From JAVBRD01 sp031548365 (lineage in GTDB: Bacteria; Bacillota; Clostridia; Christensenellales; UBA1750), in the NCBI GenBank assembly GCA_031548365.1, contig JAVBRD010000008.1, positions 1 to 64,000 of the forward strand: a DNA stretch of 64,000 nucleotides, given 5' to 3'. A program made the position numbers and the translations under genes. The first letter of the stretch is position 1; every line of letters starts with the position of its first letter. The notes beneath the pieces are model-generated. The model searched no databases. It saw only the letters and a program-made list of their open reading frames with translations, and was not told the origin of the DNA. This document shows, piece after piece, positions 35,908 to 47,538 of the stretch.

Positions 35908-36549
35908 CTAGACCGGGATCCGGAAAGCGGACGCGGGCCACATGATGAAGATGACCTTGCCCACGCACATGCTCACGGGCACGGGGCCAACAGCGCGGCT
36001 GTCCCTTGAAACAGAGCGGTTGTCCCCGAGGATATAAAGCGTGTCCTTGCCGACGGTCACAGGGGGGAGCGTTTCATCTTTGGGCAAGGTGACGTAGCCC
36101 TCCTCAAGCGGAAACCCATTGACGAAGACAACGCCTGCCTTGATCTCCACGATGTCGCCCGGCAAGCCAATGACGCGTTTGATCAGCCCGGCCGTACCGC
36201 CGGTGCGGAACACCCAGACGTCTCCACGCGAGTAGATCGACAGCGATTTGTGCATCTTGGACACGCCCGCGATCTCGCCGTCGACATACCCTGGCAGCAT
36301 GCTCGGTCCCTTGATGTGAGCGAGCTGAAATATGAAAAGGTAAAACACTGCGGCGCAAAGTCCAGCGACGAGAAGATCCTTAAGCCAACTCGACCAGTAG
36401 GCCCGCTCTTCACGACGGATCTCTCGCTCATACGCGCGGGCTTGTGCACGCTGCGCCGGAAGCCCCGGGACGGGTGGCGAAACAGGCGCGGGGTGTGCTT
36501 GCCGCGCAATGCTTGTGAGTCCGGGTAGCAGGCGCTTGATCGTTGCCAT
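35908..36549 (-). CDS. lepB: Signal peptidase I
   Basis: Membrane serine protease that removes signal peptides on the outer face. The 213-residue protein has a long cytoplasmic N-terminus (about 1-55), one membrane helix (about 57-76), and the catalytic domain. The Ser/Lys dyad is visible: S83 in KGPSMLPG and K124 in LIKRVIGLPGD. Box E reads GDNRSVSRDSR. It starts directly after the EamA-Nudix stop, so it is the last gene of the gyrA transcription unit. Confidence 0.95.
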   Translation of the reverse strand: MATIKRLLPGLTSIARQAHPAPVSPPVPGLPAQRAQARAYEREIRREERAYWSSWLKDLLVAGLCAAVFYLFIFQLAHIKGPSMLPGYVDGEIAGVSKMHKSLSIYSRGDVWVFRTGGTAGLIKRVIGLPGDIVEIKAGVVFVNGFPLEEGYVTLPKDETLPPVTVGKDTLYILGDNRSVSRDSRAVGPVPVSMCVGKVIFIMWPASAFRIPV

Positions 36550-37869
36550 TTATCTCCTCGGCCATTCGGTGGCGCGTGCGCGCCGGATTTTTTGAACGTG
36601 CATCAGCCGCTGCTGGATGCGCGGATAGGTGAGCAGCAAGGGTGTAAGGGTGAACACGCGCGCCTCCGCGATTTCGCTTGCGGGGAGAGGATCGCGTGTG
36701 CCTCCGCTCGCGGAATACAGTCGTCCCCAGCTCTGGCTCGCGCTGCCCTTCCACCGCACGCCGTAGTCAGCGAGCGGGGTTAGATTCGCGCCACGGATAC
36801 CGGTTTCCTCGTAAAGCTCGCGCGACGCGGCTTCGTCGGGCATCTCTCCCGGTTCGATGTGCCCGCCGGGGAGTTCCCATGTCTCGCGTTTCTTATGCCG
36901 GACGAACACGCGCCGCCCGTCAAGGGAGGCGTCAATGACGACGAATGTCAGCGGGCGCATGCTGATGTGCGTAACCTCAATTTGCTCCACGAACTCATCT
37001 TTTGTGCCACCGTACCGCGCTTGCGTAAGCGTGAACGCCACCGCTCCCGCGAGCATGACGGCGCTCCCGATGACCACCGCGCCTCCGGGGACCTCTCCGA
37101 TGAGCAAAAACGTCCACAGCGCGGCGGGAACGGGTTCGATCAGCAAAAGTGTGGACACGGCGGACGCCGGCAGGTGCTTGAGCGCCCAGGAAAACAACAT
37201 ATGCCCGCACAGGCTGCACGCCACCGCCATATAAAGGCTCACGCCCAATATGGGAACAGACACAGCCGCCGCATCCTCAATTGCGAGCGGCACGGCGAGG
37301 ACAACCGCGCACACCACCCCTGTGAGCTGCATGGATGCGCCCGCACCGAGTTTTGAACGCAAGCCCCGCATGCACACGATGTACACCGCGTATCCCAGCG
37401 CGCTCATGATGGGCCAAACCGCGCCCTCAAGCCCCACCCCGCCGGAGATCAAGATAGCTCCCCCGATCGCGGGAACCGCCCACACCAGTGCGCGCGGCGG
37501 CGTACGCTCCTTGAGCGCAAAGGTGGAGAGCGCCACCACCATCAGCGGCTGGAGGTTGAGCAGGGAGGCAGCCGCCGCGGTACCCGCGATTTGCAACCCG
37601 GCCATCCACCCGTAGAAATGCAGCGCGAGCATGGCGCCCGTGAGCGCGACGAGGGCCCAGTCGCGCGGGCTGAGCGCGCGTAATTGCGACCGAGAGTCTT
37701 TTTTGAGGTAGATGGGCGCGAGCAGAAGGCTGACGAACACCAGCCTGTAGAAAGCCAGCGTGGAGGGCTGCGCGCCCAGCCGAAGGCCCGTCTGGACCGC
37801 CAGACCCGACGTGGACGCAAAAACAAGCCCGACAAGCACGATCAGGATGGCTTTGCTGCGCAAACTCAC
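36550..37869 (-). CDS. EamA-type transporter fused to a Nudix hydrolase
   Basis: A 439-residue two-domain protein. Residues 1-285 form ten membrane helices of two EamA/DMT repeats, as in drug/metabolite exporters. Residues about 300-439 are a Nudix hydrolase with the full box pattern G-x5-E-x7-REL-x-EE-x-GI at 336-358 (GGHIEPGE, then REL, then EETGI), which hydrolyses nucleoside-diphosphate-linked compounds. The reading frame is unbroken across the junction. The substrate of either half is unknown; the fusion suggests the exported compound and the hydrolysed one are related. It overlaps the upstream gene by ATGA. Confidence 0.84.
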   Translation of the reverse strand: MSLRSKAILIVLVGLVFASTSGLAVQTGLRLGAQPSTLAFYRLVFVSLLLAPIYLKKDSRSQLRALSPRDWALVALTGAMLALHFYGWMAGLQIAGTAAAASLLNLQPLMVVALSTFALKERTPPRALVWAVPAIGGAILISGGVGLEGAVWPIMSALGYAVYIVCMRGLRSKLGAGASMQLTGVVCAVVLAVPLAIEDAAAVSVPILGVSLYMAVACSLCGHMLFSWALKHLPASAVSTLLLIEPVPAALWTFLLIGEVPGGAVVIGSAVMLAGAVAFTLTQARYGGTKDEFVEQIEVTHISMRPLTFVVIDASLDGRRVFVRHKKRETWELPGGHIEPGEMPDEAASRELYEETGIRGANLTPLADYGVRWKGSASQSWGRLYSASGGTRDPLPASEIAEARVFTLTPLLLTYPRIQQRLMHVQKIRRARATEWPRR

Positions 37870-38682
37870 GTCCTCCTTCGTCTCGACGCCGCGGCAATTG
37901 CGATGACGATGCCGGCTAAGCCGAAGAGGATCGGCCAGGGAAAGGAACCGCGGTCTTCGACCGGCGCGGCTGGAGTGGGGGTGAGAGGAGGTGAAGCCGA
38001 CGGCGCTTGCGTTGGTGCCGGGCTTGGTGTCGGCCTTGACGTCGGGTTCGGCGTGGGCGCGGCGGTCGGCGAGGGTGTGGGCGTTGCCTCCATCGCGTTG
38101 AAAACCAGCTTGCCGTCGCGGTAAACCTTGACGGCGTAGTTGCCGTTTGCGTCTTCATACCCGGCAGACGAAAAATCGGCGTCGGCTCCGTCGCTGTTGA
38201 TAAAAGCCGTGATATAAAACGCGGTTGCCTGCGACGCCGCCGTGCCGTCGCTAAGCACCTTGGCGGTCTTGTGGTCCGTGCCGTCCAGCTGATAAAAGCC
38301 CCACATGATCTGATACGCGTCGCCGTTTTTCGTCAGGGAGACGAGCGTGTGATCGCCGGCCTTGGGCTTGCGGTCCCATGTCACGGCGTTGTTTTTCTCG
38401 CTCCATGTCGTGAACAGCAGGTACCCTTCCGGCCAGTCCTTGAACACCACGCGCGCCTGCGTGATCTCCGGGCGCTTGGGCGGGTTTTTCACGTTGGTAT
38501 TGACGATGCACCGCGCGACGTCCAGCGTCATTTCGGTTTCGCTGATTTCGCGTATCGTGGCGATGGCCAGCGCGTCCTGATCCTTGTCGTTGTGTGTGAG
38601 GCGATGCTCGTTGTCCGCGGCCAGCGCTGGGCGCGCTAGCGCGGCAAGCGCGAGAACCGCGCACGCCAGCGCCGCGAAAACC

Positions 38683-38690
<8 letters not shown>
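37866..38690 (-). CDS. Secreted, membrane-anchored protein of unknown function
   Basis: I do not recognise a family. The 274-residue protein has a signal peptide (about 1-24, ending ARPALAA) and a soluble domain (about 25-190) with aromatic-rich beta-like segments such as EGYLLFTTWSEKNNAV. A long Thr/Pro/Ala-rich, wall-spanning-type stretch (about 200-245) follows, then a C-terminal membrane helix with a RRRR tail, resembling a sortase-like anchor without an LPxTG motif. ATG 38690 lies inside the last codons of gyrA. Expression is therefore tied to gyrase. It might sense or bind something at the envelope, but this is only a guess. Confidence 0.75.
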
Positions 38691-41265
<2,575 letters not shown>

Positions 41266-41456
41266 ACACTTCAACTCCTTTGAGTAGCGTGAGCGGCGAG
41301 GATGAGAGCGGCGGGCGGGGCCGCCACCGTGTCCCCCTTCGACGGCATGTCCATTGAGCATCCCGTCATCCGGCGACGACGCTTCGGGGACACAGGGACA
41401 TTATGTCTTCAATCGAACGGTATACCTGCGGCGACGCGCACATGCGCCTTCCGGGG

Positions 41457-43388
41457 CTAAATGTCCAGATTCTCGACCAGCTTGGCGTTCTCCTCGATGA
41501 AATCGCGGCGCGGTTCAACTTTTTCGCCCATGAGCAGCGTGAACATCTCGTCGGCGGACACGGCGTCGGCGATATCGACGCGCAGAAGCGTGCGCGTGGC
41601 GGGGTTCATGGTGGTCTGCCAAAGCTGCTCGGCATTCATCTCGCCCAAGCCTTTGTAGCGCTGGACCTCGATGTCCTTGGTGTTGTTCCACTCGTTTTTA
41701 AGCGCCGTGAGCGCGTCGTCGTCGTAGCAGTAGCGCTCCTGCTTGCCTTTGGTGGCCTTGTAGAGCGGGGGCTGAGCAATGTAGACATACCCCTGCTCAA
41801 CCAGCGGGCGCATGTAGCGGTAAAAAAACGTGAGAAGGAGAATGCGGATGTGGCTCCCGTCGACATCCGCGTCGGTCATGCAAATGATCTTGTGATAGCG
41901 AAGCCGCGCAATGTCAAAGTCCTCCCGCAATCCCGCGCCGAACGCGGTGATCATGGCCCTGATTTCCGTGTTGGCCAGGATCCTGTGGATCTGCGTTTTT
42001 TCCACGTTCAGTATCTTGCCGCGCAGGGGGAGGATCGCCTGAAACTGCCGGTCGCGGCCAGTCTTGGCCGAGCCGCCGGCGGAGTCGCCTTCGACCAGGT
42101 AGATCTCGCAGTTGGCGGGATCTTTGTCCGCGCAATCGGCGAGTTTGCCGGGCAGAGAGGTGGACTCGAGCGCGTTCTTGCGGCGCGTCAGGTCGCGTGC
42201 TTTGCGTGCGGCCTCTCTCGCGCGCGCCGCTGTCATGCACTTTTCGATCACAACGCGTGCCGAAGCCGGGTTTTCCTCTAGGAATGTGCCCAGTCCCTCG
42301 CTCACGATCTCGTCGACGATGCCGCGCACCTCGCTGTTGCCCAGCTTGGTTTTTGTCTGCCCCTCGAACTGGGGGTCGGACAGCCGCACCGAGATCACCG
42401 CAGCGATGCCTTCTCGGATGTCCTCGCCGGACAGCTTGGGATCCTGAGGCTTTAGGATGCCTTTTTGCGCCGCGTAATCGTTGACCACGCGCGTGAGCGC
42501 GGAGCGGAAGCCCATCAGATGGGTGCCGCCCTCGTGCGTATTGATGTTGTTGGCGAACGTGAACACCGTTTCATTGTAATCGTCGGTGTACTGCATGGCG
42601 ACCTCGGCCTGTATGTCGTGTTTTGTGCCCGAAAAATACATCGGGTCGGACACCGCGTCTTTGTTTTTGGTCAGATACTCAACGAAGGAGACAATGCCCC
42701 CCTCAAAAAAATAGTCCTTGCGCTGTTCGCGGCCCTCGCGCTCGTCGATGAGCGATATCCCGACGGAGCGGTTCAGGAACGCCATCTCGCGGAAGCGCGC
42801 GCGCAGCGTGTCGAAGCTGTAGTCGAGGGTTTCGAAAATTTGATCGTCGGCCAGGAATGTCACATCCGTGCCCGTGTGGTCGGTCTCGCCCATCTTATTC
42901 AGCTCGTCGGTGGGCACGCCGCGCTCATAGTGCTGCTCGTGAAGGTGACCGTCGACGTGTACGCGAACGGTCAGCGTCTCGGCCAACGCGTTGACGACCG
43001 AAAGGCCTACCCCGTGCAGTCCGCCCGACACCTTGTAGCCGCCTCCGCCGAACTTGCCGCCAGCGTGCAGCATGGTCAGGCAGACCTCGACGGCCGGTTT
43101 GCCCAGCTTGGGGTGGATGCCGATGGGAATGCCGCGCCCGTTGTCGCTCACGGTGACGCTGGAATCCGCATGGATGGTCACGGTGACCTTGTCGCATACG
43201 CCTGCCATGGCCTCGTCAATGGCGTTGTCGACCAGCTCGTAGACGAGGTGGTGGAGCCCGCGCGCGTCGGTGGAACCGATGTACATCCCCGGACGCTTGC
43301 GTACGGCCTCGAGGCCTTCCAACACCTGTATTTGTGTTTCGTCGTAACTATGATCACGAGAGTGCGGGTTTTGGCTCAAATCAATCAC
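41457..43388 (-). CDS. gyrB: DNA gyrase subunit B
   Basis: ATPase subunit of gyrase, 643 residues. The GHKL ATP site is VYELVDNAIDEAMAGVC with GRGIPIG and GGLHGVGLSVVNAL. The Toprim domain has EGDSAGGSAKTGRDRQFQAI, DADVDG and the PLRGKILNVEK motif. GTG 43388 follows GAGGG and overlaps the end of remB by eight bases. The 191-base gap before gyrA contains only a long-armed inverted repeat (GTGTCCCC at 41329 against GGGGACAC at 41386). Confidence 0.97.
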   Translation of the reverse strand: MIDLSQNPHSRDHSYDETQIQVLEGLEAVRKRPGMYIGSTDARGLHHLVYELVDNAIDEAMAGVCDKVTVTIHADSSVTVSDNGRGIPIGIHPKLGKPAVEVCLTMLHAGGKFGGGGYKVSGGLHGVGLSVVNALAETLTVRVHVDGHLHEQHYERGVPTDELNKMGETDHTGTDVTFLADDQIFETLDYSFDTLRARFREMAFLNRSVGISLIDEREGREQRKDYFFEGGIVSFVEYLTKNKDAVSDPMYFSGTKHDIQAEVAMQYTDDYNETVFTFANNINTHEGGTHLMGFRSALTRVVNDYAAQKGILKPQDPKLSGEDIREGIAAVISVRLSDPQFEGQTKTKLGNSEVRGIVDEIVSEGLGTFLEENPASARVVIEKCMTAARAREAARKARDLTRRKNALESTSLPGKLADCADKDPANCEIYLVEGDSAGGSAKTGRDRQFQAILPLRGKILNVEKTQIHRILANTEIRAMITAFGAGLREDFDIARLRYHKIICMTDADVDGSHIRILLLTFFYRYMRPLVEQGYVYIAQPPLYKATKGKQERYCYDDDALTALKNEWNNTKDIEVQRYKGLGEMNAEQLWQTTMNPATRTLLRVDIADAVSADEMFTLLMGEKVEPRRDFIEENAKLVENLDI

Positions 43389-43656
43389 GTTCCCTCTGTT
43401 CAAACGTCTGCAGGAAAGCGGTGCGCCGTGCGAGTGTGGCGCTGGAGATCGGGGAAAAATAGACCCTGTGGCCGTGATCGCCCAGCGCAAGGACGACGGA
43501 CTTCTGCTCCTCGTGCGGGGAGACCCGCACTATGTGTTCGGGACGAACGCGCCGGATGAAATCGGCGGTATCACTCTCTTCGAGCGCCTTGATATCCAGA
43601 ATGGCCACCAACTCGCGCAGCGGCAGAACCACATCACCGCTCAAATGCAAAACCAT
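43381..43656 (-). CDS. remB: RemB, extracellular matrix regulator (DUF370)
   Basis: A 91-residue protein matching the RemB/YaaB family, which lies beside gyrB in many Bacillota. MVLHLSGDVVLPLRELVAIL, AILDIKALEESDTADFIRRV and the FLQTFEQR tail are family-like. The paralogue RemA is a DNA-binding regulator of biofilm genes in Bacillus; RemB's role is less clear. It starts the remB-gyrB-gyrA unit. recF, usually just upstream, is not here. Confidence 0.86.
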   Translation of the reverse strand: MVLHLSGDVVLPLRELVAILDIKALEESDTADFIRRVRPEHIVRVSPHEEQKSVVLALGDHGHRVYFSPISSATLARRTAFLQTFEQRERD

Positions 43657-43773
43657 GTGTCAGCTCCTTGCCCGCGCGCGCTAACAAAAAATGCACGACG
43701 AATGCCGCGCGCCTTCACTGGCGGCATCGTCGGGCGTTGGGACCGCGCACGCTATCCGACTTTTTCTTTCTAT

Positions 43774-43802
43774 ATTATATACGATTTGCATGCATTTGAA
43801 AA
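43774..43802 (-). promoter_or_regulatory. Candidate promoter of the remB-gyrB unit
   Basis: On the minus strand TTTTCA (43802-43797) and TATAAT (43779-43774) are 17 bases apart, about 120 bases before remB. The -10 is perfect and the -35 weak. Confidence 0.5.
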
Positions 43803-43861
43803 GGGGCGAGTGAAGATCGTTCGCAATTGCAGGGACGCAGCGCGGGGGAGTTGAATATGGC

Positions 43862-43890
43862 TTGCCTATTTGCATCGGTGCGTGTAAAAT
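43862..43890 (+). promoter_or_regulatory. Sigma-A promoter of the Gfo/Idh/MocA gene
   Basis: TTGCCT (43862-43867) and TAAAAT (43885-43890) are 17 bases apart, and the start codon is 33 bases further on with ribosome site AAGGGGG. Confidence 0.66.
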
Positions 43891-43922
43891 AGGCACATGC
43901 ATTAAGCTAAGGGGGTTTTTCC

Positions 43923-45044
43923 ATGCCTGCGAAAGCCGCGAAGAAAACCGAACAGAAAGTCCGCATCGGCATCATCGGCTGCGGCGGTATTGCCAACGGC
44001 AAGCACATGCCTGCCCTGAGCAAACTGCCCGACGTCGAGCTCGTCGCGTTTTGCGACATCATCTATGAAAAGGCCGTCAAGGCTGCCGCGGACTACGGCG
44101 CGCCCGGCGCAAAGACGTACGAGGACTACAAGGAGCTTCTCAAAGACAAGTCCATTGATGTCGTTCACGTCTTAACGCCCAACATCAGCCACAGCCCCAT
44201 CACCGTGGACGCGCTCAACGCAGGGAAGCACGTCATGTGCGAAAAGCCCATGGCCAAGAACACCGAAGAAGCTAAGGCCATGATTGCCGCGGCTAAGAAA
44301 AACGGCAAGAAGCTGACCATCGGCTATCAAAACCGTTTCCGTCCCGACAGCCAGTACATGAAGCACATCTGCGAAAAGGGCGATCTGGGCGAGATTTACT
44401 ACGCGCGCGCGCAGGCCATCCGCCGCCGCGCAGTCCCGACGTGGGGCGTGTTCCTTGACGAGGAGAAACAGGGCGGCGGTCCGCTCATCGATATCGGCAC
44501 CCACGCGCTTGACCTGACGCTGTACATGATGGACAACTACGAGGTCGAGGCCGTCATGGGCACGAAGTTCCGCAAGCTGGCCGACACCAAGAACGCCGCA
44601 AACGCGTGGGGCCCCTGGGATCCCGAGAAGTTCACCGTTGAAGACAGCGCGTTTGGCTTTATCCGTATGAAGAACGGCGCGACCATCGTGCTTGAGTCCT
44701 CATGGGCACTCAACACCCTGCTGGTGGATGAGGCCAAGACCATCGTCTGCGGCACGAAGGGCGGCGCGGACATGCTGGGCGAGGGCGCGAACAACCTGCG
44801 TGTCAACGGCGAGAAGTATTCCCGCACGTTCGTTGAAATCCCCGACATGAAAATGGGCGGCGTCGCCTTCTACGACGGAGCGGGCGGCGGAAGTCCGGCG
44901 GACGTCGAGGCGCGCATGTGGATCAACCATGTCAAGGACGATAAGGCCCCGCTCATCACCAAGCCCGAGCAGGCGATCGTCGTCACGCAGATCCTCGAGG
45001 CCATCTACAAGTCCGCTGAAACCGGCAAGGCCGTATATTTCTAG
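43923..45044 (+). CDS. Gfo/Idh/MocA-family oxidoreductase
   Basis: NAD(P)-dependent dehydrogenase of the sugar/inositol oxidoreductase family, 373 residues. The Rossmann motif IGIIGCGGIANGKHMPAL lies near residues 15-32. The catalytic EKP motif is in GKHVMCEKPMAKNTEEA, and the downstream YQNRFRPDSQYMK fits. The C-terminal beta-sheet domain is complete. No transporter or other sugar gene adjoins it and it has its own promoter and terminator, so its substrate cannot be named. Confidence 0.93.
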   Translation: MPAKAAKKTEQKVRIGIIGCGGIANGKHMPALSKLPDVELVAFCDIIYEKAVKAAADYGAPGAKTYEDYKELLKDKSIDVVHVLTPNISHSPITVDALNAGKHVMCEKPMAKNTEEAKAMIAAAKKNGKKLTIGYQNRFRPDSQYMKHICEKGDLGEIYYARAQAIRRRAVPTWGVFLDEEKQGGGPLIDIGTHALDLTLYMMDNYEVEAVMGTKFRKLADTKNAANAWGPWDPEKFTVEDSAFGFIRMKNGATIVLESSWALNTLLVDEAKTIVCGTKGGADMLGEGANNLRVNGEKYSRTFVEIPDMKMGGVAFYDGAGGGSPADVEARMWINHVKDDKAPLITKPEQAIVVTQILEAIYKSAETGKAVYF

Positions 45045-45066
45045 TACCGGCAGAAAAACGGCTATA

Positions 45067-45099
45067 AACGCCGCACGGCATTGCGCCGTGCGGCGTTTT
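45067..45099 (+). terminator. Terminator after the oxidoreductase gene
   Basis: AACGCCGCACGGC pairs with GCCGTGCGGCGTT around a four-base loop, followed by TTAGG, 22 bases past the stop. A strong stem. Confidence 0.8.
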
Positions 45100-45163
45100 A
45101 GGCCCATGATGAGAGCCGAACGTTGGTTTTGCTATGGCGGAACGAAGTTGCTGTCCGCCATAA

Positions 45164-45192
45164 TTGCATTGATCGCGCGATTGGGGTATGAT
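45164..45192 (+). promoter_or_regulatory. Sigma-A promoter of the xpaC-telA cluster
   Basis: TTGCAT (45164-45169) and TATGAT (45187-45192) are 17 bases apart, about 30 bases before the xpaC ATG, with ribosome site AAGGAGG between. Confidence 0.75.
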
Positions 45193-45223
45193 GATCGAAA
45201 GGTTAACTTGAAGGAGGAAGCGC

Positions 45224-45853
45224 ATGCAGCGCAGCAAAAGCGTGTTCACACCGCCGCTTGCGTTCGTGGCGGCCGGCGGGGCTTGGGTTTTGTATGGTCT
45301 GTTGCTTCCGCTCTATCAGCCGCTTCACTATGTGATCTGCGGCGCGGTGTCGGTTTTCGTGTTCATGGTCGCGCGCGCCTTGCTCAAACCAAGACTTAAG
45401 CAGCTCGAGTTCACCTCTGGAATCAGCGGCGCGAGACAGAGCGAGCTGCTCATCCGCTGCGACGCCATGATCGGACAGCTGGGCGCGCTGGATGCGCGTA
45501 TCGCCGACCAGGGTGTGAGCGACAAAATTGTGCGCATCAAGGAACGGTTCGCGGGGATGGCGGAGCAGGCCGCCAAGGACGCGGGCAAGGAAAAGCACAT
45601 CACGCTTTTTTTGGACTACTACCTGCCCACGACGGTCCGGTTGTTGGAAACGTACGCGTCGCTTGAGAAAACAAGCTTTTCAACGGGCGATATCGTGCGC
45701 ACGCGCACTGAGATTGAAAGCGCGCTCGACACTGTGGCAAGCGCGTTTGACGACCAGCTCGAACACATGATGCGCGACGACCTGATGGACATCTCGGCGG
45801 ATATCGCCGCATTGGAGGGCATGCTCAAGCGCAGCGGTCTCAGTGGAAAATAA
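45224..45853 (+). CDS. xpaC: XpaC-like 5-bromo-4-chloroindolyl phosphate hydrolysis protein
   Basis: A 209-residue membrane protein. Two N-terminal hydrophobic helices (about 12-30 and 36-52) are followed by a long alpha-helical cytoplasmic region including HITLFLDYYLPTTVRLLETY. This helix is the hallmark of the XpaC family, named after a Bacillus phenotype with indolyl phosphate and of unknown biochemical function. It is followed closely by telA, as in many Bacillota, suggesting the two act together at the membrane. Confidence 0.86.
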   Translation: MQRSKSVFTPPLAFVAAGGAWVLYGLLLPLYQPLHYVICGAVSVFVFMVARALLKPRLKQLEFTSGISGARQSELLIRCDAMIGQLGALDARIADQGVSDKIVRIKERFAGMAEQAAKDAGKEKHITLFLDYYLPTTVRLLETYASLEKTSFSTGDIVRTRTEIESALDTVASAFDDQLEHMMRDDLMDISADIAALEGMLKRSGLSGK

Positions 45854-45890
45854 TCGCGTCAGCCCCGACGATTCGAAAGGATGGAATTTC

Positions 45891-47030
45891 ATGGAAAACA
45901 AGCCCGCCCCCAAGCTCACGCTCACACTCTCCCCCGAAACAGACATCAAGCAGGAAGTCGTGGAGGTCGCCGAACAGGTTGTGCCCGTAACAGACATGGG
46001 CGAGAGTCAATTGACCCCCGAAGAGCGCGCGCAGGTGGCTGAGTTCTCAAAACAGATTGACGTGACCAACACTGCGATGGTGCTTCAGTACGGCTCATCC
46101 GCGCAGAAAAACATCGCTTCGTTCTCGGAAAGTGCGCTTGAGCGCGTTAGAACCAAAGATTTGGGGCAGGTCGGCGACATCATCTCCCGGCTGGTCACCG
46201 AGCTGCGCGGTTTTGACGCCGACATGAAGGAAGACAAAGGCTTCCTCGGGATGTTCAAAAATGCGACGAAGCAGGTCGCAACGCTCAAGGCGCGGTATGA
46301 CAAGGTCGAAGTCAACGTGGACGCGATTTCCAACAACCTGACCGGCCACCAGATGCAGCTGCTCAAGGATGTGTCCCTCATGGAGAAAATGTACGAGGCC
46401 AACGTCGTGTATTTTAAGGAACTGAGCATGTACATCCTTGCGGGCAAGAAGCGGTTGAACGAAGTGCGTGGGGTCGACCTCGCGGGCGCGTTTGAGAAGG
46501 CGAAGCTCAGCGGCAGCCCGGTCGACGTTCAGGCCGCGAACGACCTCAACAACATGTGCGAGCGCTTTGAGAAGAAAATCCACGACCTGGAGCTCACGCG
46601 CATGGTGTCTATACAGATGGCGCCCCAGATCCGGCTGATCCAGAACAACGACAGCCAGTTGGTTGAGAAGATCCAGACCACCATCAACAACACCATCCCG
46701 CTTTGGAAGAGCCAAATGGTGCTCGCTCTGAGCCTTGTGCACTCGCAGGAGGCCATGAAGGCCACGCGCGAGGTGACCGATATGACCAACGAGCTGCTCA
46801 AAAAGAACGCGGACGCGCTCAAGATGGGCACGGTGGAGACCGCCAAGGAGATGGAGCGCGGCATCATCGACATTGAGACGCTTAAGTACACCAACCAGCA
46901 GCTCATCACCACGCTTGACGAAGTCCTCAAGGTGCAAAAGGAAGGCCGCGAGAAGCGCGCCGCCGCTGAGACGGAACTCGGGCGCATCGAGGGCGAGCTC
47001 AAACAGAAAATCATGGAGGCGCGGGGTTAA
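45891..47030 (+). CDS. telA: TelA/KlaA-family toxic anion resistance protein
   Basis: A 379-residue, largely helical cytoplasmic protein. Recognisable segments are FSKQIDVTNTAMVLQYGSSA, VGDIISRLVTELRGFDAD and NTIPLWKSQMVLALSLVHSQ, matching the TelA family linked to tellurite and envelope-stress resistance. ATG 45891 follows GAAAGGA; the frame is open to a GTG at 45843 that overlaps xpaC. The true role in this organism is not known. Confidence 0.92.
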   Translation: MENKPAPKLTLTLSPETDIKQEVVEVAEQVVPVTDMGESQLTPEERAQVAEFSKQIDVTNTAMVLQYGSSAQKNIASFSESALERVRTKDLGQVGDIISRLVTELRGFDADMKEDKGFLGMFKNATKQVATLKARYDKVEVNVDAISNNLTGHQMQLLKDVSLMEKMYEANVVYFKELSMYILAGKKRLNEVRGVDLAGAFEKAKLSGSPVDVQAANDLNNMCERFEKKIHDLELTRMVSIQMAPQIRLIQNNDSQLVEKIQTTINNTIPLWKSQMVLALSLVHSQEAMKATREVTDMTNELLKKNADALKMGTVETAKEMERGIIDIETLKYTNQQLITTLDEVLKVQKEGREKRAAAETELGRIEGELKQKIMEARG

Positions 47031-47033
47031 GCC

Positions 47034-47528
47034 ATGACCACACACCCGCTGAACAGGGCCGTCGCCATCGCCCTGTGCGTTTTGATGGTCGGGTTCGGCG
47101 TTTTAATCGGGAAAGCGCGGCATGTATCGCGGCTCTACGACGACGCGGCCACGGCGGGCGCGTCTGTTGCCGCGGACATCGAGGCGCGAGCGCAGCAGGC
47201 ACACAATCTCGTGGCTGTCGCCGCGAGGTATTACCCGCCCGACCATGCGCAGACCGGTCAGGTCAGGGACGCGGCCGACCGTCTTGTCAAGTACCGCACG
47301 TTCAACGACGCCCATGCCGTCAACACCGAGCTGAGCGAGCGGGTGGCGGATCTGATGAAGCTCCTGAGGGCTTTCGGGATGTCCGAACGGGACGAAGGCT
47401 ATGTCAGCAACATCGAAAATGAGCTCAAGTCCGCCGATCGCCGCATCGCGTATTCGGGCTACAATGACCTTGCGCGCGCTTTCAACCGCGAGCGCCTCTG
47501 GCAAAAACCGCTTGCGCTCTTTGAATAG
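47034..47528 (+). CDS. LemA-like membrane protein
   Basis: A 164-residue protein with one N-terminal membrane helix (about 8-26) and a long helical bundle. The segment RRIAYSGYNDLARAFNRE resembles the C-terminal YN..V..FN pattern of LemA proteins, but the rest is divergent and the sequence is shorter than usual. LemA genes are commonly next to TPM-domain genes, as here, which supports the call. Confidence 0.66.
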   Translation: MTTHPLNRAVAIALCVLMVGFGVLIGKARHVSRLYDDAATAGASVAADIEARAQQAHNLVAVAARYYPPDHAQTGQVRDAADRLVKYRTFNDAHAVNTELSERVADLMKLLRAFGMSERDEGYVSNIENELKSADRRIAYSGYNDLARAFNRERLWQKPLALFE

Positions 47529-47538
47529 GGGGAATCCC

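Noticed and set aside
37900..38100. Repetitive Thr/Pro/Ala-coding DNA in the secreted protein gene, resembling a short tandem array
   Set aside because: The repeats are irregular low-complexity codons of a protein spacer, without conserved repeats and unique spacers of a CRISPR array.
41329..41393. Inverted repeat GTGTCCCC/GGGGACAC between gyrB and gyrA as a terminator
   Set aside because: The loop is nearly 50 bases and no T-run follows, so it is unlikely to be an intrinsic terminator; it may be chance in GC-rich DNA.
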